Positions 16,417-23,873 of a stretch of DNA of 64,000 bases are shown in pieces. Within the stretch, counting starts at the first letter, position 1. Each line of letters starts with the position of its first letter. The position numbers were made by a program, and so were the translations under genes. This DNA comes from Clavibacter phaseoli (GTDB lineage: Bacteria; Actinomycetota; Actinomycetes; Actinomycetales; Microbacteriaceae), in NCBI RefSeq assembly GCF_021922925.1, contig NZ_CP040786.1, forward strand, positions 2,976,001 through 3,040,000. The letters run 5' to 3'. Under the pieces are notes generated by a model. It worked only from the letters and a program-made list of their open reading frames with translations. It searched no databases and had not been told where the DNA came from.

Positions 16417-17919
16417 TCAGGCGATGGAGCGGAGCGCCTCGGCGGGGCGGAGCCGGGAGGCGCGCCATCCGCCGACGCCGCCGGCGAGGAGGCCGCCGAG
16501 CACGGACAGGCCGACGGCGACGAGGATCACCGACACCGTGACGGGCGCCTGCAGCACGACGTCGGTCGTGGCCGCGGCGACCTGGGGGCCGCCGAACCCG
16601 CCGCCCGTGCCGCCGCCCGCACCGCCGGGCATGCCGCCGGGTCCCGCGGTGGCGGCCGAGGATCCCGCGGAGAGCGTCGGCGCGATGACGTTCACGACGA
16701 GCACCGCCCCGAGCCCGACGACCACGCCGAGCGCGCCGCCGATGAGGCCCTGCACGAGCGACTCGCCCGCGACCTGCCGCACGATGCGCCGGTCGCTCCA
16801 GCCGATGGCCTTGAGCGTGCCGAACTCGCGGGTGCGGCGCGAGACGCCGGAGACGGTGAGCAGGATCGCGATCACGAACGCCGCCGCCAGCACGAGGAGC
16901 GAGAGCCAGGTGCCGAGGCTCGCGACGAGCGAGGACGCGGTGGAGAGGGATCCGGAGACGCTGGACGCGAGGTCCTCCTGCGTGCTGACGGTCGCGTCGG
17001 GCAGCGCGCCCTCGATCGCGGACTTCACGGCGGGGATGTCGGTGGAGGAGGCGGCCGTCACCGAGACGGTGGAGATCTGCCCGTCGAGGCCGGCGAGCGA
17101 CTGCGCGACGTCGAGCGGGATGTAGGTGTTGGAGGCGGTCTCGGCGTCGGATCCGGTGGGCGCGACGATCCCGATGATCTGGAAGTCCGTGCCCGCGATC
17201 GCGAGCGTGCCGCCGACGGCGAGGTCGGTCGCGGTCGCGTAGGTCCGGTCGAGCACGACCACGTCGGATCCGGCGTCGTCCGCCGTGAAGGTGCGCCCGT
17301 CCACGAGGGTCGTCGCGGTGAGCGGGCCCACGGCGTCCGCGGCGGGATCGAGGCCCGTCACGCCGAACGAGTCGACGGAGAACGCGCTGCCGCCCGCGCC
17401 GTCGGCGCCGCCGGTGGGCGGGGCCATGCCGGCGCCGGGCGCGGTGCCGGTGCCGGTCCCGGCGTCGGTGCCCGTGCCGCCGGTGCTGTCCTGGCCGGGG
17501 ATCCGCCCGCTGAACGACGTGTTCGTGAGGGTGAGCGTGCCCGCCGCGGCGGAGACGCCGTCGAGGCCGGAGACCGTGTCGACCGCGGCCTGGTCGAAGG
17601 TCGCGGTGCCGCGTCCGGCGATGAGGCGCGCGGTGCTGACGTCGGTCGTGCCGTCGGACGTGGTGCCGTCGTTCGCGCCGAACTGGAAGTCCTGCCCGGG
17701 CCCGGTGCCCGCGGCGGGCGCCTCGGCCGCCTGCGTCACGGTGATGTCGGTGCCGACGCCGTAGACCGACGCGAGCACCTGCGACTGCGCGGCCTTGACG
17801 CCGCCCGACACGCTGTCGACGACGATGACGAGCGCGATGGCGAGCGCCATCCCGATCGCGATGATGACCGTCTGCTTGCGGCGCTGCGTCAGCTCGCGCC
17901 GGAGATACGTTCCGAACAT
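16417..17919 (-). CDS. FtsX/MacB-like ABC permease with large extracellular domain
   Basis: The 500-residue protein begins with RRELTQRRKQTVIIAIGMALAIALVIVV, a cytoplasmic anchor and first helix. An extracellular MacB-type periplasmic core domain of about 240 residues follows, and then three C-terminal helices with the FtsX pattern (GTLKAIGWSDRRIVRQVAGESL near residue 375). The extracellular part holds a Gly/Thr-rich insertion of about 40 residues (GTDAGTGTGTAPGAG region), and a second GGAGGG run lies between helices. The start at 17919 is fixed by AGGAGG 6 bases upstream. It is followed by the ATPase gene with a 48-bp gap. A YknZ- or MacB-like export function is likely; the cargo is unknown. 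Confidence 0.9.
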   Translation of the reverse strand: MFGTYLRRELTQRRKQTVIIAIGMALAIALVIVVDSVSGGVKAAQSQVLASVYGVGTDITVTQAAEAPAAGTGPGQDFQFGANDGTTSDGTTDVSTARLIAGRGTATFDQAAVDTVSGLDGVSAAAGTLTLTNTSFSGRIPGQDSTGGTGTDAGTGTGTAPGAGMAPPTGGADGAGGSAFSVDSFGVTGLDPAADAVGPLTATTLVDGRTFTADDAGSDVVVLDRTYATATDLAVGGTLAIAGTDFQIIGIVAPTGSDAETASNTYIPLDVAQSLAGLDGQISTVSVTAASSTDIPAVKSAIEGALPDATVSTQEDLASSVSGSLSTASSLVASLGTWLSLLVLAAAFVIAILLTVSGVSRRTREFGTLKAIGWSDRRIVRQVAGESLVQGLIGGALGVVVGLGAVLVVNVIAPTLSAGSSAATAGPGGMPGGAGGGTGGGFGGPQVAAATTDVVLQAPVTVSVILVAVGLSVLGGLLAGGVGGWRASRLRPAEALRSIA

Positions 17920-18005
17920 GGATCCTCCTGGTGGGTGTCCTCGGACCGTAGGGACGCGCTCCAAGCGCATGCCCAGCTGGATCTGCGAGGCCACCCGCGC
18001 TCGCC

Positions 18006-18022
18006 ATGAGGACGCCATGAGG
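18006..18022 (+). promoter_or_regulatory. Direct-repeat operator candidate, copy 1
   Basis: ATGAGGACGCCATGAGG contains ATGA twice at 11-base spacing, the usual geometry for tandem binding of OmpR-family regulators. It lies between the ABC operon and the divergent response-regulator gene. Confidence 0.55.
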
Positions 18023-18069
18023 AGCGGCCGGCCTCGCGCGCGCGAGCATCCGAGGTCCACCCATGGCCG

Positions 18070-18086
18070 CCTCATGGCCTGTTCAT
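18070..18086 (-). promoter_or_regulatory. Direct-repeat operator candidate, copy 2 (inverted)
   Basis: Read on the minus strand this is ATGAACAGGCCATGAGG, which agrees with copy 1 at 14 of 17 positions including the 3' GCCATGAGG-like half. It ends 12 bases before the response-regulator start, so bound protein would touch its own promoter. Confidence 0.55.
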
Positions 18087-18098
18087 AGGAAGATCCGC

Positions 18099-18872
18099 AT
18101 GATGGATCCCGTGACCACCGCAACGCCTTCCGGCTTCCAGCCCGCCGCCGCCCCGCAGCCCCGCCTCACCCGCGCCGACGGGTCGCCCATCCGGGTGCTC
18201 GTCGTCGACGACGAGGCGTCCCTCACCGACCTGCTCCAGATGGCGCTCCGCTACGAGGGCTGGCAGATCCGCACGGCCGAGAACGGGCACCAGGCGCTCG
18301 CCGCCGCGCGCGAGTTCAAGCCCGACGCCGTCGTGCTCGACATCATGCTGCCGGACCTCGACGGCCTCCAGGTGCTGTCGCGGCTGCGCGCCGACGCCGA
18401 GGACATCCCCGTGCTCTTCCTCACCGCGAAGGACTCCCTCGACGACCGCCTCGCCGGCCTCACCGCGGGCGGCGACGACTACGTGACCAAGCCGTTCAGC
18501 CTGGAGGAGGTCGTGGCCCGGCTGCGCGGCCTCATCCGCCGTTCGACGCTCGTGGTGAGCGACAGCGTCGACCCGGTGATCCGCGTCGGCGACCTCACCC
18601 TCGACGAGGACAGCCACGAGGTCGCGCGCGCCGGCGACCCGATCGAGCTCACCGCGACCGAGTTCGAGCTGCTGCGCTACCTGATGCGCAACCCGCGCCG
18701 CGTGCTGAGCAAGCTGCAGATCCTCGACCGGGTCTGGAGCTACGACTTCGGCGGCAAGTCGAGCGTCGTCGAGATCTACATCTCCTACCTGCGCCGGAAG
18801 ATCGACGCCGGCCGGAACCCCATGATCCACACCGTGCGCGGCAGCGGCTACATGCTCAAGGCCGCGGAGTGA
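18099..18872 (+). CDS. OmpR/PhoB-family response regulator
   Basis: The 257-residue protein has an N-terminal receiver domain (VLVVDDEASL acidic pair near residue 38, phospho-acceptor Asp in VVLDIMLPDLDG, Lys in YVTKPFS) and a C-terminal winged helix (ELTATEFELLRYLMRNP, then SYLRRKID and TVRGSGYML). A 30-residue Pro/Ala-rich lead precedes the receiver. The ATG at 18099 has AGGAAG at good spacing. It overlaps the sensor kinase gene by GTGA. Divergent orientation and the paired ATGA-N7-ATGA sites suggest that it regulates both itself and the ABC transporter. It resembles the TcrA/PrrA or CutR type, not the BceR type. Confidence 0.93.
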   Translation: MMDPVTTATPSGFQPAAAPQPRLTRADGSPIRVLVVDDEASLTDLLQMALRYEGWQIRTAENGHQALAAAREFKPDAVVLDIMLPDLDGLQVLSRLRADAEDIPVLFLTAKDSLDDRLAGLTAGGDDYVTKPFSLEEVVARLRGLIRRSTLVVSDSVDPVIRVGDLTLDEDSHEVARAGDPIELTATEFELLRYLMRNPRRVLSKLQILDRVWSYDFGGKSSVVEIYISYLRRKIDAGRNPMIHTVRGSGYMLKAAE

Positions 18873-20500
18873 GCGTCCCGCTGCGGGATCGCGTGGCGGC
18901 CGCCGCGGGTGGCATGACCCTCCGCCGGCGGCTCGTCCTCAGCGTCGTGGGGCTGCTGGCGCTGGCGAGCATCCTCATCGGGGCGGTGAGCATCCTCGCG
19001 CTCCGGGCAGAGCTCATGCAGCAGGTCGACCAGCAGCTCGAGGCCACCGCGGGGCGCTCGCAGAGCTTCGTCGACCGGGATCCGGACGACTACGGCAGCT
19101 TCCCCGGGGCGCCTCCCGGCGGGCTCGGCGCGTTCGGCCAGCAGGTCGGCACGATCAGCGCGACCATCGTCGACGGCGTCGTCTCGGGCGGGTACATCGC
19201 CGACCGCTCCGCCGCCCAGGGCGAGCCCGGCGGCGCGGGTGCGGTCGAGCTGACCGCGCGCCAGAGCGAGCAGCTGCAGAGCGTCCCGACCGACGGGGTC
19301 CCGCGCACAGTCGACCTCGGCGGCGCGCTCGGCAGCTACCGTCTCGTCGGCCAGACCTCCTCGTCGGGCGCGACCATCGTCACCGGCCTGCCGACCAAGC
19401 CCGCCGACGACGTGGTCGCCCAGCTCATCCTGGTGATCGTGGTGGTCGCCGCCCTCACGCTCGCCCTGGCCGCGGTGCTCGGCGCCGTCATCGTGCGCCG
19501 TGCGCTGCGTCCGCTCGACCGGGTCGTCGACACGGCGACCCACGTCGCCGCGCTCGAGCTCGACCGCGGCGACGTGGCGCTCGAGGCGCGCGTGCCCGCA
19601 TCCGACACCGACGAGCGCACCGAGGTCGGCCGCGTGGGCGCCGCGCTCAATGGCCTGCTCGGCCACGTCGCCGCGGCGCTGTCGTCGCGGCAGGCGAGCG
19701 AGGCCAAGGTGCGGCGGTTCGTGTCGGACGCGAGCCACGAGCTGCGCACGCCGCTCGCCTCCATCCGCGGCTACGCCGAGCTCACGCGTCGCGGGCCGCA
19801 CCAGCTGCCCGAGGACGTGACGCACTCGCTGTCGCGCATCGAGTCGGAGTCCGTGCGCATGACCACGATCGTCGAGGACCTCCTGCTCCTCGCGCGCCTC
19901 GACGAGGGGCGCGAGCTGGAGTCGGATCCGGTCGACCTCACGCGCATCCTCCTCGACACGGCGGGCGACGCTAGCGCCGCCGGTCCGGACCACGACTGGG
20001 ACGTCGACCTGCCCGACCGCTCCGTCACGGTCCCCGGCGACGACGCGCGGCTCCGCCAGGTGGTCGTCAACCTGCTCGCCAACGCCCGCACGCACACTCC
20101 GGCCGGCACGCGCGTCGTCGCGTCGCTCGCGGTCGAGGGCGCCGGGCCGGACGCGCACGCCGTCATCCGCGTGAGCGACGACGGGCCCGGCATCCCGCCC
20201 GAGCTGCAGGCCACGCTGTTCGAGCGCTTCGTGCGCGGCGACGGATCCCGCGCCCGCTCCACCGGCGGCACGGGCCTCGGCCTCGCGATCGCGCAGGCGA
20301 TCGTCGCGGCGCACCAGGGCGCGCTGTGGGTGGAGTCGGAGCCGGGCCGCACGGTCTTCGGCGTGCGGCTGCCGGTCGAGCGGCGCGCCGCGGAGGCGCG
20401 GGCCGCGGCCGGTGCGCCGGCCGGCTCCGCATCCGACCGCTGGGCGCCGCCGTCGGGTGCGCCCGTCGCGAGCCGGCCGGGACCGCGCGCGGCCGGCTGA
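18869..20500 (+). CDS. Two-component sensor histidine kinase
   Basis: The 543-residue kinase has a first membrane helix at about residues 20-45, an extracellular domain to about residue 180, a second helix at about 185-210, then a HAMP linker (RRALRPLDRVVDTATHVAAL). The phospho-acceptor His is in SDASHELRTPLASI near residue 292. The ATPase domain shows the N-box NLLANARTHTPAG, the G1 box VSDDGPGIPPE and the G2 box GGTGLGLAIA. The extracellular domain carries no motif I recognise. It is cotranscribed with the regulator at 18099 through a GTGA overlap and likely senses envelope stress relieved by the divergent transporter (inference). The last 45 residues are a low-complexity Ala/Pro tail. Confidence 0.93.
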   Translation: MSVPLRDRVAAAAGGMTLRRRLVLSVVGLLALASILIGAVSILALRAELMQQVDQQLEATAGRSQSFVDRDPDDYGSFPGAPPGGLGAFGQQVGTISATIVDGVVSGGYIADRSAAQGEPGGAGAVELTARQSEQLQSVPTDGVPRTVDLGGALGSYRLVGQTSSSGATIVTGLPTKPADDVVAQLILVIVVVAALTLALAAVLGAVIVRRALRPLDRVVDTATHVAALELDRGDVALEARVPASDTDERTEVGRVGAALNGLLGHVAAALSSRQASEAKVRRFVSDASHELRTPLASIRGYAELTRRGPHQLPEDVTHSLSRIESESVRMTTIVEDLLLLARLDEGRELESDPVDLTRILLDTAGDASAAGPDHDWDVDLPDRSVTVPGDDARLRQVVVNLLANARTHTPAGTRVVASLAVEGAGPDAHAVIRVSDDGPGIPPELQATLFERFVRGDGSRARSTGGTGLGLAIAQAIVAAHQGALWVESEPGRTVFGVRLPVERRAAEARAAAGAPAGSASDRWAPPSGAPVASRPGPRAAG

Positions 20501-20522
20501 CGCGAGCAGGCAGCGCCCGTCA

Positions 20523-20936
20523 TCAGCCGGCGCGCTCGAGGGCCGGGGTCGCGAAGGCGAGGGCGACCAGGACTCCGAGGAATGTCGCCGTGAACATGAA
20601 CACCGCGAGCAGCTGGAGCTGCCAGCGGCCGACCGCGCACAGGACGGTGAGCACGAGGAGCGTCGCACCGTGCGCGAGCATCGCGCCGACGAACGCGCGC
20701 ACGGTCTCCGCGTCCAGGCTGAGGGAGGGGATCGCATCAGGCCCCGGATAGCCCGTTCCCGCCTGCGAGGCGACGAGGAGCGTCACGTTGGACCATGCGG
20801 ACACGTGGAGGAGCAGCACCGACATGGCGGTGGCGGTCACGGCGAGCCGGATGGATCGCGGAGTCCATGGCGGGAGCGGATGCGGTTCCCGCCAGCATCG
20901 CGCCCAGGGATCCGGTGCCGGGTCACCGCGGTGCAT
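20523..20936 (-). CDS. Small membrane protein, function unknown
   Basis: The 137-residue product has about 25 polar residues, then three or four hydrophobic segments (around residues 30-55, 85-105 and 110-130). I recognise no family. It overlaps the upstream gene at 20923 by 14 bases and GGGAGCGG lies before the ATG, so both are probably expressed together. The two proteins have a similar layout and size, which suggests a pair of related membrane proteins, but sequence identity is low. It is convergent with the histidine kinase gene. Confidence 0.6.
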   Translation of the reverse strand: MHRGDPAPDPWARCWREPHPLPPWTPRSIRLAVTATAMSVLLLHVSAWSNVTLLVASQAGTGYPGPDAIPSLSLDAETVRAFVGAMLAHGATLLVLTVLCAVGRWQLQLLAVFMFTATFLGVLVALAFATPALERAG

Positions 20937-21291
20937 CGGCCACCGCTCCCGCGCCCAGCGCGACGCTCGCCAGCCCGGCCCCGAGCGCGAGCGCGAGGGC
21001 GAGGAGCGCGACGCCCATCATCGTGTGCAGCGTCCGTCGCTGACCGCGACCCTCGGCCGTCGCGAGCCCCAGCCAGATGACGAGGATCGCGAACCAGTGC
21101 AGCCCCGCGGAGGCGCCGAGCGCCTCGGCTGCGACAGCCGCGCTGGGCTCCCGGAGGAAGCCGATGACGTCGAGGTTCGCGATCGCGCCGAGGAACAGCA
21201 GGAACGCGGCGAGGCAGATCGCGCCTGCTGCGAGCCACCCTCGCTCCCTCGGCAGGAAGGCCGGCTCGGGGTCGTCGTGGACGGTGATCAT
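20923..21291 (-). CDS. Small membrane protein, function unknown
   Basis: The 122-residue product has a 14-residue charged N-terminus and three hydrophobic segments (about residues 18-38, 55-75 and 88-112). The start at ATG 21291 is chosen over an upstream one because it has GAGGAG nearby and because the longer form adds an Arg-rich low-complexity lead. No family was recognised. It probably forms an operon with the following membrane protein gene. Confidence 0.65.
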   Translation of the reverse strand: MITVHDDPEPAFLPRERGWLAAGAICLAAFLLFLGAIANLDVIGFLREPSAAVAAEALGASAGLHWFAILVIWLGLATAEGRGQRRTLHTMMGVALLALALALGAGLASVALGAGAVADAPR

Positions 21292-21458
21292 GCGGTTCGC
21301 GCTCCTCCGTGACCCGCCGTTGCGCGCCTCCCTTCGACCGTACGGACGGCGCTCGCCGCGGCCGAGCCCTGTGCGGACCACCCGGGTCGCCCGGCGTGAT
21401 GACGCCGCGTGGCCCGCGCGACGGACGCCCACGCAGGTCGGCGGCGCATGATCGGGGC

Positions 21459-21743
21459 ATGGATCCCGTCCGCCGCCTCATGTTCTGGCTGCGCGTGCCG
21501 TTCGTCGCGGACGCGGCGCTGGTCGTCATCGGGATCGCGCTGCTCGTGGGCGGCGACGGGGTCGGCTGGTGGGTGCTCGTGTTCGCGGGGCTGCGGGCGG
21601 TGGTCGGCGTGGTGGCCATCGTGTGGATCGCGCCGCGGATGATCGCGCGGCTCTCCCCGGACGACGCGACGGGCGCTTCCGGCGCGACCGGCACCGGCAC
21701 CGAGCCCGACCCCGCCCGGTCGCCCGGCCCGCCCCGTCGCTAG
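21459..21743 (+). CDS. Small two-helix membrane protein, function unknown
   Basis: The 94-residue protein has two hydrophobic helices (about residues 10-32 and 37-60) and a hydrophilic Thr/Gly/Pro-rich tail. The TAG that ends the gene also forms the first bases of a TAGGCT promoter box for the next gene. I see no strong ribosome site. No family recognised. Confidence 0.6.
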   Translation: MDPVRRLMFWLRVPFVADAALVVIGIALLVGGDGVGWWVLVFAGLRAVVGVVAIVWIAPRMIARLSPDDATGASGATGTGTEPDPARSPGPPRR

Positions 21744-21746
21744 GCT
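21741..21746 (+). promoter_or_regulatory. Possible -10 box (TAGGCT)
   Basis: TAnnnT hexamer 48 bases before the start of the acetyltransferase gene; it overlaps the stop codon of the upstream gene. Confidence 0.4.
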
Positions 21747-21794
21747 GGACCCCTGATCCGGGCGCCCGTGCCGCGGATCGAGAGGGTCGTCATC

Positions 21795-22337
21795 GTGAGC
21801 GCAGAGCCAGTCGTCGTCGAGTCCGCGGAGCCCGCAGGCGGCGTCACCGTGCGACGCGCGCGCACCGGCGACGTGCCCCGCATCCAGCAGCTCGTCGAGC
21901 CGCTCGTGATGGAGGGGATCCTCCTCGGCAAGGACCTCGTGGTGCTCTACGAGAACGTGCAGGAGTTCCGGGTCGCGGTCGACGCGTCCGGCGAGGTCGT
22001 CGGCTGCGGCGCGCTGCACGTGATGTGGGAGGACCTCGGCGAGATCCGCACCCTCGCGGCCGCCCCGCACACGCGCGGCACCGGCGTCGGCCACGCGCTG
22101 CTCGCGCGCCTCGAGGACGACGCCCGCGAGCTCGGCCTCAGCCGCCTGTTCTGCCTGACCTTCGAGGTCGGCTTCTTCTCGCGCCACGGCTACCACGAGG
22201 TCGCGGAGTCGATCATCGCGCAGGAGATCTACTACGAGATGCTCCGCTCGCACGACGAGGGCATCGCCGAGTTCCTCGACCTCTCGCGCGTGAAGCCGAA
22301 CACCCTCGGCAACACGCGCATGCTCAAGGCGCTCTGA
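21795..22337 (+). CDS. argA: Amino-acid N-acetyltransferase (N-acetylglutamate synthase, actinobacterial short type)
   Basis: The 180-residue GNAT protein fits the short N-acetylglutamate synthase of actinobacteria (Mycobacterium Rv2747 type). After a 15-residue lead it has VRRARTGDVPRIQQLVEPLV, the core AVDASGEVVGCGALHVMWEDLGEIRTLAA, the acetyl-CoA loop TRGTGVGHALL, and LFCLTFEVGFFSRHGYHEV, all typical of this enzyme. It makes N-acetylglutamate, the first intermediate of arginine synthesis. No other arg gene is nearby. I chose the GTG at 21795 because GAGAGGG lies upstream; an in-frame start at 21768 would lack this. Confidence 0.85.
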   Translation: MSAEPVVVESAEPAGGVTVRRARTGDVPRIQQLVEPLVMEGILLGKDLVVLYENVQEFRVAVDASGEVVGCGALHVMWEDLGEIRTLAAAPHTRGTGVGHALLARLEDDARELGLSRLFCLTFEVGFFSRHGYHEVAESIIAQEIYYEMLRSHDEGIAEFLDLSRVKPNTLGNTRMLKAL

Positions 22338-22433
22338 CCGGATCCGCCGTCGGGCGCCCTCGCGCGCCTGCCGTTCGACCTGGAGGGACGCGGCCGGCGG
22401 GCGCGCCGACCCGGCCGGGCGGGTGCCCGACCG

Positions 22434-22439
22434 TAGCCT
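22434..22439 (+). promoter_or_regulatory. Probable -10 box (TAGCCT) for a leaderless transcript
   Basis: The box ends 6 bases before the ATG at 22446 and there is no ribosome site in between. Confidence 0.55.
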
Positions 22440-22445
22440 GAGGTC

Positions 22446-23120
22446 ATGTCCTCGACCTCGCCCGGAGGCCGCCCGTCCGCGGCCGTGTACCGCCGTCGCC
22501 GTCTGCTCGCGCTGCTCGTCGTGGTGGCCGTGATCGCGGTCGTCGTGATCATCGTCTCCAACCTCGGCCGCGGCTCGGCCGACACCGCGGCTCCCGGCGC
22601 GACGCCCACCGCGGACGCCGCCCCCGACGGCGACTCGGGCGCCGATGCCGCCGAGACGACCCCCTCTCCTACTCCGAGCGCGAGCGCGAGCGCCGGCACG
22701 GAGACGAACGCCGACGGATCCTGCGCCGCGGGCCAGCTGACCGTCACCCCCGTCACCGACGCCGCCTCCTACAAGGCCGGCGTGCTGCCGAAGCTCTCCT
22801 TCACCGTGACGAACACGGGAATGGAGCCCTGCACCGCGAACCTCGGGACGACCACGCAGGTGTTCACGATCTCGAGCGGATCCGACGTCTACTGGAAGTC
22901 GACCGACTGCCAGACGGGCGCGGAGGACGCCGAGGTCGAGCTCGCCGCCCGCACGCCGCAGACGTCGTCGCCGTTCGAGTGGTCGCGCCAGCGGTCGTCG
23001 ACCACCACGTGCCAGGAGGCGGAGCGCCCGGCCGTGCCTGCCGGCGGCGCGACGTACACGCTGTCGGTCGAGGTCGCGGGCGTGAAGAGCGCCGAGCCGA
23101 AGTCGTTCCTGCTCTACTGA
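22446..23120 (+). CDS. DUF4232-like membrane-anchored extracellular protein
   Basis: The 224-residue protein has a cytoplasmic start with RRRR, one membrane helix (about residues 20-40) and a Ala/Asp/Thr-rich linker to about residue 95 that includes a short Ser-Ala repeat. The C-terminal domain (about 100-224) carries conserved cysteines and motifs such as LSFTVTNTGMEPCTANLGTT and EWSRQRSSTTTC, like DUF4232 or CARDB-type beta-sandwich domains seen on actinobacterial surface proteins. The disulfide-prone Cys pairs fit an extracellular location. Function unknown. Confidence 0.75.
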   Translation: MSSTSPGGRPSAAVYRRRRLLALLVVVAVIAVVVIIVSNLGRGSADTAAPGATPTADAAPDGDSGADAAETTPSPTPSASASAGTETNADGSCAAGQLTVTPVTDAASYKAGVLPKLSFTVTNTGMEPCTANLGTTTQVFTISSGSDVYWKSTDCQTGAEDAEVELAARTPQTSSPFEWSRQRSSTTTCQEAERPAVPAGGATYTLSVEVAGVKSAEPKSFLLY

Positions 23121-23172
23121 CGCGCGCGGTGCCGCCCGCCCATGTGCGTACATGAGGACGGTTCCTGATTGG

Positions 23173-23196
23173 ATGCATGCATTGCCATCCATGCAT
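23173..23196. promoter_or_regulatory. Palindromic operator candidate upstream of the His-rich peptide gene
   Basis: ATGCATG and CATGCAT are perfect 7-bp arms separated by 10 bases. The element is A/T-rich compared with its surroundings and lies 42-65 bases before the His-rich gene. It is a plausible site for the nearby ArsR-family repressor. Confidence 0.45.
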
Positions 23197-23237
23197 GTGT
23201 CTGTCATCCTGATGCTCCACCCACGAGAGGACGCACC

Positions 23238-23396
23238 ATGACCGACACCACCGAGACCCACGCCGAGCACACCGTCGCCGACCACCAGCACGGCGCCGAC
23301 TGCGGTCACGAGACCGTCACGCACGAGGACCACGTGGACTACGTCCACGACGGCCACAAGCACGCCGAGCACGGCGACCACTACGACGAGCACTGA
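23238..23396 (+). CDS. Small histidine-rich, probably metal-binding peptide
   Basis: The 52-residue product has 13 His and 13 Asp/Glu residues and a single Cys, arranged as HxH, HxxxH and HxxH clusters (DHQHGADCGHE, then DHVDYVHDGHKHAEHGDHYDEH at the end). The composition indicates binding of Zn, Ni or Cu. There is no signal peptide. GAGAGGACG lies before the ATG. Similar His-rich peptides accompany zinc-responsive genes in actinobacteria, and here an SmtB-like regulator follows 110 bases downstream. It may act as a cytoplasmic metal buffer or chaperone (inference). Confidence 0.8.
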   Translation: MTDTTETHAEHTVADHQHGADCGHETVTHEDHVDYVHDGHKHAEHGDHYDEH

Positions 23397-23427
23397 TCCC
23401 TCCGCGCGACGTCGCGCGAGGATCGAC

Positions 23428-23459
23428 ACGGGGACCGATCCGCGAGGGCCGGTCCCCGT
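23428..23459. terminator. Hairpin terminator after the His-rich gene
   Basis: Ten-base stem ACGGGGACCG / CGGTCCCCGT with a 12-base loop, preceded by a second palindrome (GCGCGACGTCGCGC at 23404-23417). Confidence 0.7.
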
Positions 23460-23494
23460 CGTCGTCTCCCGCCGGAGCGTGCGTGCCGTCCCCA

Positions 23495-23500
23495 TAGGAT
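23495..23500 (+). promoter_or_regulatory. Probable -10 box (TAGGAT) for a leaderless transcript
   Basis: The box ends 7 bases before the ATG of the ArsR-family gene; no ribosome site intervenes. Confidence 0.55.
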
Positions 23501-23507
23501 CGACGAG

Positions 23508-23822
23508 ATGACCTACCCACCCGCCGGCTTCGAGCAGGCAGCCGACCTCTTCAAGGTGCTGTCGTCCTCCGCGCGCCTCGGCCTGCTGGGTCTCCTCGCG
23601 GCGCGGCGGATGACCGTCTCCGAGCTCGTCGAGGAGTCGGGGCTCTCGCAGCCGCTCGTCTCGCAGCACCTGCGCGTGCTGCGGTCGTCCGGGCTCGTGA
23701 CCGTGGAGCGCGACGGGCGCGTCGCCCACTACGAGGTGGCGGACACGCACGTGACCCACGTGGTGGACGACGCCGTGGCGCACGTGCGGGAGCACGCGGC
23801 CGGCCCCGTCGACGCGCGCTGA
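23508..23822 (+). CDS. ArsR/SmtB-family metal-sensing repressor
   Basis: The 104-residue protein is a winged-helix ArsR regulator: LFKVLSSSARLGLLGLLAARRMTVSELVEESGLSQPLVSQHLRVLRSSGLV covers helices 2-4 and the recognition helix. The alpha-5 helix reads DTHVTHVVDDAVAHVREH, which gives Asp-x-His, ten residues, His-x-x-Glu. These are the same four ligand positions and spacing as the alpha-5 zinc site of SmtB, and an extra His follows. The alpha-3 CxC site used for arsenic or cadmium is absent. A zinc-type sensor is therefore expected. The probable targets are the His-rich gene upstream and distant transport genes. Confidence 0.9.
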   Translation: MTYPPAGFEQAADLFKVLSSSARLGLLGLLAARRMTVSELVEESGLSQPLVSQHLRVLRSSGLVTVERDGRVAHYEVADTHVTHVVDDAVAHVREHAAGPVDAR

Positions 23823-23873
23823 CCTCGTCCCCGGGGTGCGCGCTGCCGGGCAGCCCGGGTCGCGGCCCGCTCG

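Noticed and set aside
23823..23873. Terminator between the convergent ArsR and radA genes
   Set aside because: Only a 4-bp CTGC/GCAG hairpin with flanking GC-rich sequence is present, too weak to call.
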